Origin: an uncultured Gammaproteobacteria bacterium
Lineage (GTDB): Bacteria > Pseudomonadota > Gammaproteobacteria > Pseudomonadales > Ketobacteraceae
Direction: 5' to 3'
DNA: 46,453 bases
Assembly (NCBI GenBank): GCA_913063495.1
Contig: CAJXXT010000015.1
Span: 1 to 46,453, forward strand
The notes beneath the pieces are model-generated. The model searched no databases and had not been told where the DNA came from. It saw nothing but the letters and a program-made list of their open reading frames with translations. Made by a program: the position numbers and the translations under genes. Shown here one piece after another: positions 44,701 to 46,453 of the stretch. Position 1 is the stretch's first letter; each line of letters begins with the position of its first letter.

Positions 44701-46453
44701 TCGATACCCTCGTAACTTAACTTGATGGTCAATTCTTCCTAAATATTCCACCTTGCCATCAGTACGATAACGGGCTAAATCTCCCGTTTTGTAGATTCGT
44801 TCTTGTTTATCCGTTTTATCGCTATTGTCAGCAAGACTACCAACAAAAGGGTTGGGGAAAAATGCGGCTGCTGTCATCTCAGCTTCGCCTAGATAGCCTG
44901 GCCCAACACTGTCACCGCCAATATACAACTCACCAATAGCACCAATAGGCAATAACTCTTGGTGTCTACCTAGCACGTACAGCTTCACATTATCATTGGG
45001 GCGACCGATGGGTAGGTTAACTGCAGTGATGTCCTTTGCTACATCAACGCGATGCCACGCTGATATATCTGCACACTCAGTAGGCCCATAACTATTGATT
45101 AATTGGCAAGGGCCTCCAGTAGGCTCACTTACAGCCTCCCCTGCTGACTCTGATTGCAGCCAGCCCTGTAAGCGAGATAAGTTTATCGGTTCACCCCCTA
45201 AAAATAGGCGGTTAACGGACTCTAATCTTCGCCAATCATCACTATCGTCTTGCAACGGGTAGAAGGCACTTGGCGCACAGTTTATCCACGACACTTGCTC
45301 ACTTTCTATAATCGACAAGAATCGTGATGGGTCGTATTCTTGAACATCCGGGATAATCAATGTTGCGCCAGAGATCAGCGGAGCAAAGATATTCTTCTGA
45401 GTTAAGTCAAAACCAATCGCACTCATTAATAAAACATTGTCTTGCTCTGTCATGGAAAATTCACGACAGTACCAATTTAACAAATTGCTTTCTGCACGGT
45501 GCGTTGCACCGGTTCCTTTGGGACGCCCGGTGGAACCTGATGTATAGATCATATAAAGCAGTCGATTAGAATCCGATTCACTCTGTACAGGATCAACAGA
45601 AAACTCTCGAATAGCTTGCTGCTGTTCATCAAAACATATTAAGTTTCTATGCTTTGATGATTGATGCTTTGATGATTGCTCTTGTAATGGTTCCTTGGGT
45701 AAGCGCTCTGCAATATCAGATCGGGTAACTACCGTAGTAATTCCGGCATTGTCCATAATGTACGCTAGGCGCTCAGCAGGGTAACTCGCATCAAGCGGAA
45801 CATAAGTCGCTCCAGCCAACAAAATACCGAGAATACATTCTGGCAATTCCAATGCTCTGTCATAACATAATCCGACAACATCTCCTGTCTTCACGTCTTG
45901 AGACTGAAGGTATCGAGCCAATTGATTGGCACGGCCGCTTAACTTTGTATAACTAAGACTGTTTTCACCACATACCACCGCTATGGCATTTGGTGTTTTC
46001 TCGGCTTGTAATAAAAACAATGCATCAATTGTGACGTCTTGCTGATAGTCAACTTGAGTTTGATTCCAGGTAACTAGTTGACGCTGCTTTTCTTCACCAT
46101 TTAGCAAATCAATGGTATAGATTGGTTTAGATAACTCACCATCCTTCTCTTCCATCGCCTCCTTCACAACTACATCACACAGCTGAAGGAAGTGCTGAAT
46201 CAGTTGCTTCGCCGTTGACTCAGTAAACAGATCCGTATTGTATTGCAATGACGCTTGTAATCCATCCGCCGAACCAGTTGCTGGCTCGTTAACGTTTAAC
46301 GTTAATTCATACTTAGCAGTTTCAACGGTAAAATCGATAGGTTTAATGGACATGCTTTGGTGGCTGACATCACTGCCCGACTCCGCTGGCATATTCTGGT
46401 AACTCAACATCACCTGAAATAGCGGAGAGCGACTCATATCACGACTAGGATCA
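38755..46453 (-). CDS. Nonribosomal peptide synthetase, C-terminal part: (C)-A-T-C-C-A(Dab)-T-TE
   Basis: The frame is open to the window edge (…DPSRDMSRSPLFQV), so the N-terminal part lies outside. Domain order, in minus-strand positions: the end of a condensation domain (46453 to about 46080), A1 (about 46060-44420, A10 NGKIDRKALP), T1 (GGHSL, Ser near 44294), C2 of the LCL type (HHIISDG at 43690-43710), a second consecutive condensation domain C3 (HHAIQDG at 42298-42318), A2 (about 41400-39840), T2 (GGHSL, Ser near 39695) and thioesterase (about 39510-38755, nucleophile in AAQSLGG at 39280-39282, His in GDHESMI). The A2 pocket read by eye is D-I-W-E-M-T-A-D-D-K, one residue from the 2,4-diaminobutyrate code. 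A1 reads D-L-K-N-F-G-S-D-I-K, substrate not assigned. It joins the A1 residue to Dab and releases the peptide. No epimerase domain is seen in this part. Confidence 0.93.
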   Translation of the reverse strand, partial: DPSRDMSRSPLFQVMLSYQNMPAESGSDVSHQSMSIKPIDFTVETAKYELTLNVNEPATGSADGLQASLQYNTDLFTESTAKQLIQHFLQLCDVVVKEAMEEKDGELSKPIYTIDLLNGEEKQRQLVTWNQTQVDYQQDVTIDALFLLQAEKTPNAIAVVCGENSLSYTKLSGRANQLARYLQSQDVKTGDVVGLCYDRALELPECILGILLAGATYVPLDASYPAERLAYIMDNAGITTVVTRSDIAERLPKEPLQEQSSKHQSSKHRNLICFDEQQQAIREFSVDPVQSESDSNRLLYMIYTSGSTGRPKGTGATHRAESNLLNWYCREFSMTEQDNVLLMSAIGFDLTQKNIFAPLISGATLIIPDVQEYDPSRFLSIIESEQVSWINCAPSAFYPLQDDSDDWRRLESVNRLFLGGEPINLSRLQGWLQSESAGEAVSEPTGGPCQLINSYGPTECADISAWHRVDVAKDITAVNLPIGRPNDNVKLYVLGRHQELLPIGAIGELYIGGDSVGPGYLGEAEMTAAAFFPNPFVGSLADNSDKTDKQERIYKTGDLARYRTDGKVEYLGRIDHQVKLRGYRIETGEIQSVINEQENVTDSLVAVSNSQVTGDSLVAWVVAKPDCEAAEFENNIARQIGKLLPSFMVPQYFVLLDEFPLTPNGKIDRKALPKPVVDGDVELVPAENATQEMLLDIWKAVLGVSEIGIKQDFFQLGGHSLLATQVVARVVKQTHRAISVRMLFEAPTIELFAEKIINAEAEDSNRPEIIRLNKQRNIPLSFGQKRLWYFEQMNPGSSANNMPTAVRVKGAFNVAVLQKAYTELLRRHESLRTTFSADEEGVPSQQVHTKLDNPLSIHSYVGDSDGISEDKAIAYAASDRAAGFDLEEGPLVRGALLIINDTEGSEDSILTFCLHHIISDGVSMAVLLRELTTLYVAFSNKMPSPLPELSLQYADFAQWQQSYLADDALERQLSHWQQHLKDAPALLTLPTDRPRPSVQTTNGNVKSLQFSPEFNQKLTQFSREQGVTPFMVMLLSWKLLLSKYSQQDSISVGIPTAGRPQQTLENIIGFFINSMVLNTELPGSLSITEALQRVRESVLGGFANADVPVDMVLDRLQVERNPSYTPLAQVAFQLNTVDTVSSEQESLAAEFGGLSVEPLSLGGVSAKFDMTLSLSQSMEQLTGDLEFNTDLFDESTMDNLIHHYMHLSEAIVNNPVQRVASVELCTQSELMHALNIPLSEYSDVLPLSAMQYDMFMDNLVNPSTLQSSHGWALDVHNEIDDGLWRRCLQQFSDNAPILRSQFIAAKPAYLDVGYLAIRKQHVINYEFMDVSDKGYSKAEIKKITDKIIYRPYDILKDEFIRFVTIKVAGGHYVLVAAVHHAIQDGAALNSLWEQVTDAYTSLLKDPQAEISFNDENFANFVTTDRSVMDTSSVLDFWKGKLSAVEPLDFTVPAPIPEPGAYRSQEFYLDQAHWAEVKKYCRKQRITPALYFKVLYGLMINAYCRPDSDFAIQETMAGRGKGHYTSQGCYIQEIPFVFGKDAFASSNDITSIFNVARQFQKEIKNYRLISIGEQIALSPRGRIGFMYNYYHFLADSEFLGEVIDAQGTPSDPAENIQFVVTEVRGDLKITLLYHPHVFEDFGLVDRVVSLSQQIVSGGAVTLGELQYVTDAEEITTLLTDWNTTAEAFDLSLCLHQRFEQQVIQTPDAIAIIDDSVQYSYNELNQRANQLARYLLEAGTSVGDLVGLCAERSAAFLVGILGIQKSGGAYVPMDPKYPQDRITYMRDNSAVSIVLSQQHLADKVEDGSSARIVYLDADWHKVESFSSDNVNVDVTTDSRAYMIYTSGSTGKPKGAIVRHDGAVNHIEAERKVLEFDGAFSFLQTAPSSSDISVWQFLGPVICGGKAVVLDEVTHAEKMFALVKEHKLDVVELVPVALQLLMEYVRQLPEADRALPNLRWMMATGEAVSVELVNAWLALYPEIPVVNAYGPTEAADDVIQCAIEKPLPVGQRSVPIGKPLANLSVLILDEELRLVPAGVPGEICISGVGVGEGYWNNVEKTDEVFVSNLYSGIDYSHHQLSKIQGNTIYRTGDLGRWLADGSVEYLDRVDNQVKVRGFRIELGEVEAAVSALPNVREAVVIVRDDMPGGTALAAYVVAENVADTFDVAAARATLRENLPDYMVPTAIMAMEQLPLTPAGKVDRKALPKPQAMVLAGGEYVAPRTEMESALVEMWEVLLPVEQVGVTDNFFDIGGHSLIGVRLMARVSQEFSVSLQIVELLNAPTIEQLCETINRSGGNTEWTPLVTLRKVENTSQELTQKERPIFFIHPVGGDVLCYTDLVASLPSNIPAYGLQARGFIQGAEVFASFEDMVSCYVDAIKQHCPTGPYRIAAQSLGGVIALHVAEKLNAAGGEVQRIMMFDTFTPSAMIQDQLSNVQVIESAIGQPLPKNVRHLAESGDDAWLETLYKTAKAARMLPDDLTLEQIQAIYNVAITNHQLVSQADLNNVGEYSGFPIDHYAASDRVSGESSQVDWKAKGYQFNYIDVSGDHESMIRGEHAVLLAKMVAES
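45649..45678 (-). repeat. Perfect 15-bp tandem duplication within the first adenylation domain
   Basis: ATGCTTTGATGATTG occurs twice in a row and encodes a repeated S-S-K-H-Q in a variable loop before core motif A3 of A1. It keeps the frame, lies away from the active site, and looks like recent slippage. Confidence 0.9.

Overview
The window looks like a chromosomal segment of a marine-type gammaproteobacterium. The basis is moderate-to-low GC, long AT-rich intergenic spacers, many lipoproteins with clear lipoboxes, a tad (Flp pilus) locus, an RND efflux pair and an NRPS cluster. No ribosomal RNA, tRNA, phage or CRISPR array was seen, so the genus cannot be fixed from this stretch.

Layout. 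(1) Positions 1-4540, plus strand: the tail of an unidentified gene with a terminator, a beta-hydroxyacid dehydrogenase of the 3-HIBADH type, and a large membrane protein fusing a polytopic N-terminal half to a spermidine-synthase-like domain. A broken second copy of the dehydrogenase 3' end lies just after the large gene, so that gene sits between direct repeats. (2) 4611-9091, minus: a 1316-aa surface lipoprotein with 13 tandem Ig-like repeats arranged in a four-repeat higher-order pattern. (3) 9123-23824, minus: a compact tad locus. In transcription order it holds the Flp pilin, a TadG-like protein, a TadE-like protein, an unknown secreted protein, a small prepilin-like protein, CpaB/RcpC, secretin RcpA/CpaC, an FHA-TadA ATPase fusion, TadB, TadC, a DUF192 protein, an FHA membrane protein, a TadD lipoprotein, a PP2C phosphatase, TadE and an acidic Ig-like lipoprotein. 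(4) 24349-25332, plus: a Hanks-type Ser/Thr kinase divergent from the pilin gene. With the phosphatase and the two FHA proteins it gives the locus a complete kinase/phosphatase/phosphothreonine-reader set. (5) 25368-34416, minus: a MORN-repeat lipoprotein, an RND pump with its membrane fusion protein, a type II thioesterase and an MFS exporter. (6) 34574-46453: a nonribosomal peptide cluster. It has two paralogous stand-alone condensation-domain-like proteins on the plus strand, a PvdH/EctB-type aminotransferase making 2,4-diaminobutyrate (Dab), and the 3' part of an NRPS, (C)-A-T-C-C-A-T-TE, which runs off the right edge.

How the genes fit together. The last NRPS adenylation domain has a binding-pocket code read by hand as D-I-W-E-M-T-A-D-D-K, one residue from the Dab code I remember from pyoverdine synthetases, and the neighbouring aminotransferase would supply Dab. 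The type II thioesterase, MFS exporter and possibly the RND pair fit proofreading and export. The two condensation-like genes share a promoter-proximal motif: TATACT, 15 nt, then TGTACYCTAGGG. Upstream of the second gene this motif becomes a perfect 16-bp palindrome, which suggests one regulator for both.

The strongest candidates for something undescribed are the phospho-signalling set built into the tad locus, the paired stand-alone condensation-like enzymes with their shared operator next to a tandem C-C Dab module, and the four-by-three-plus-one repeat architecture of the giant lipoprotein.
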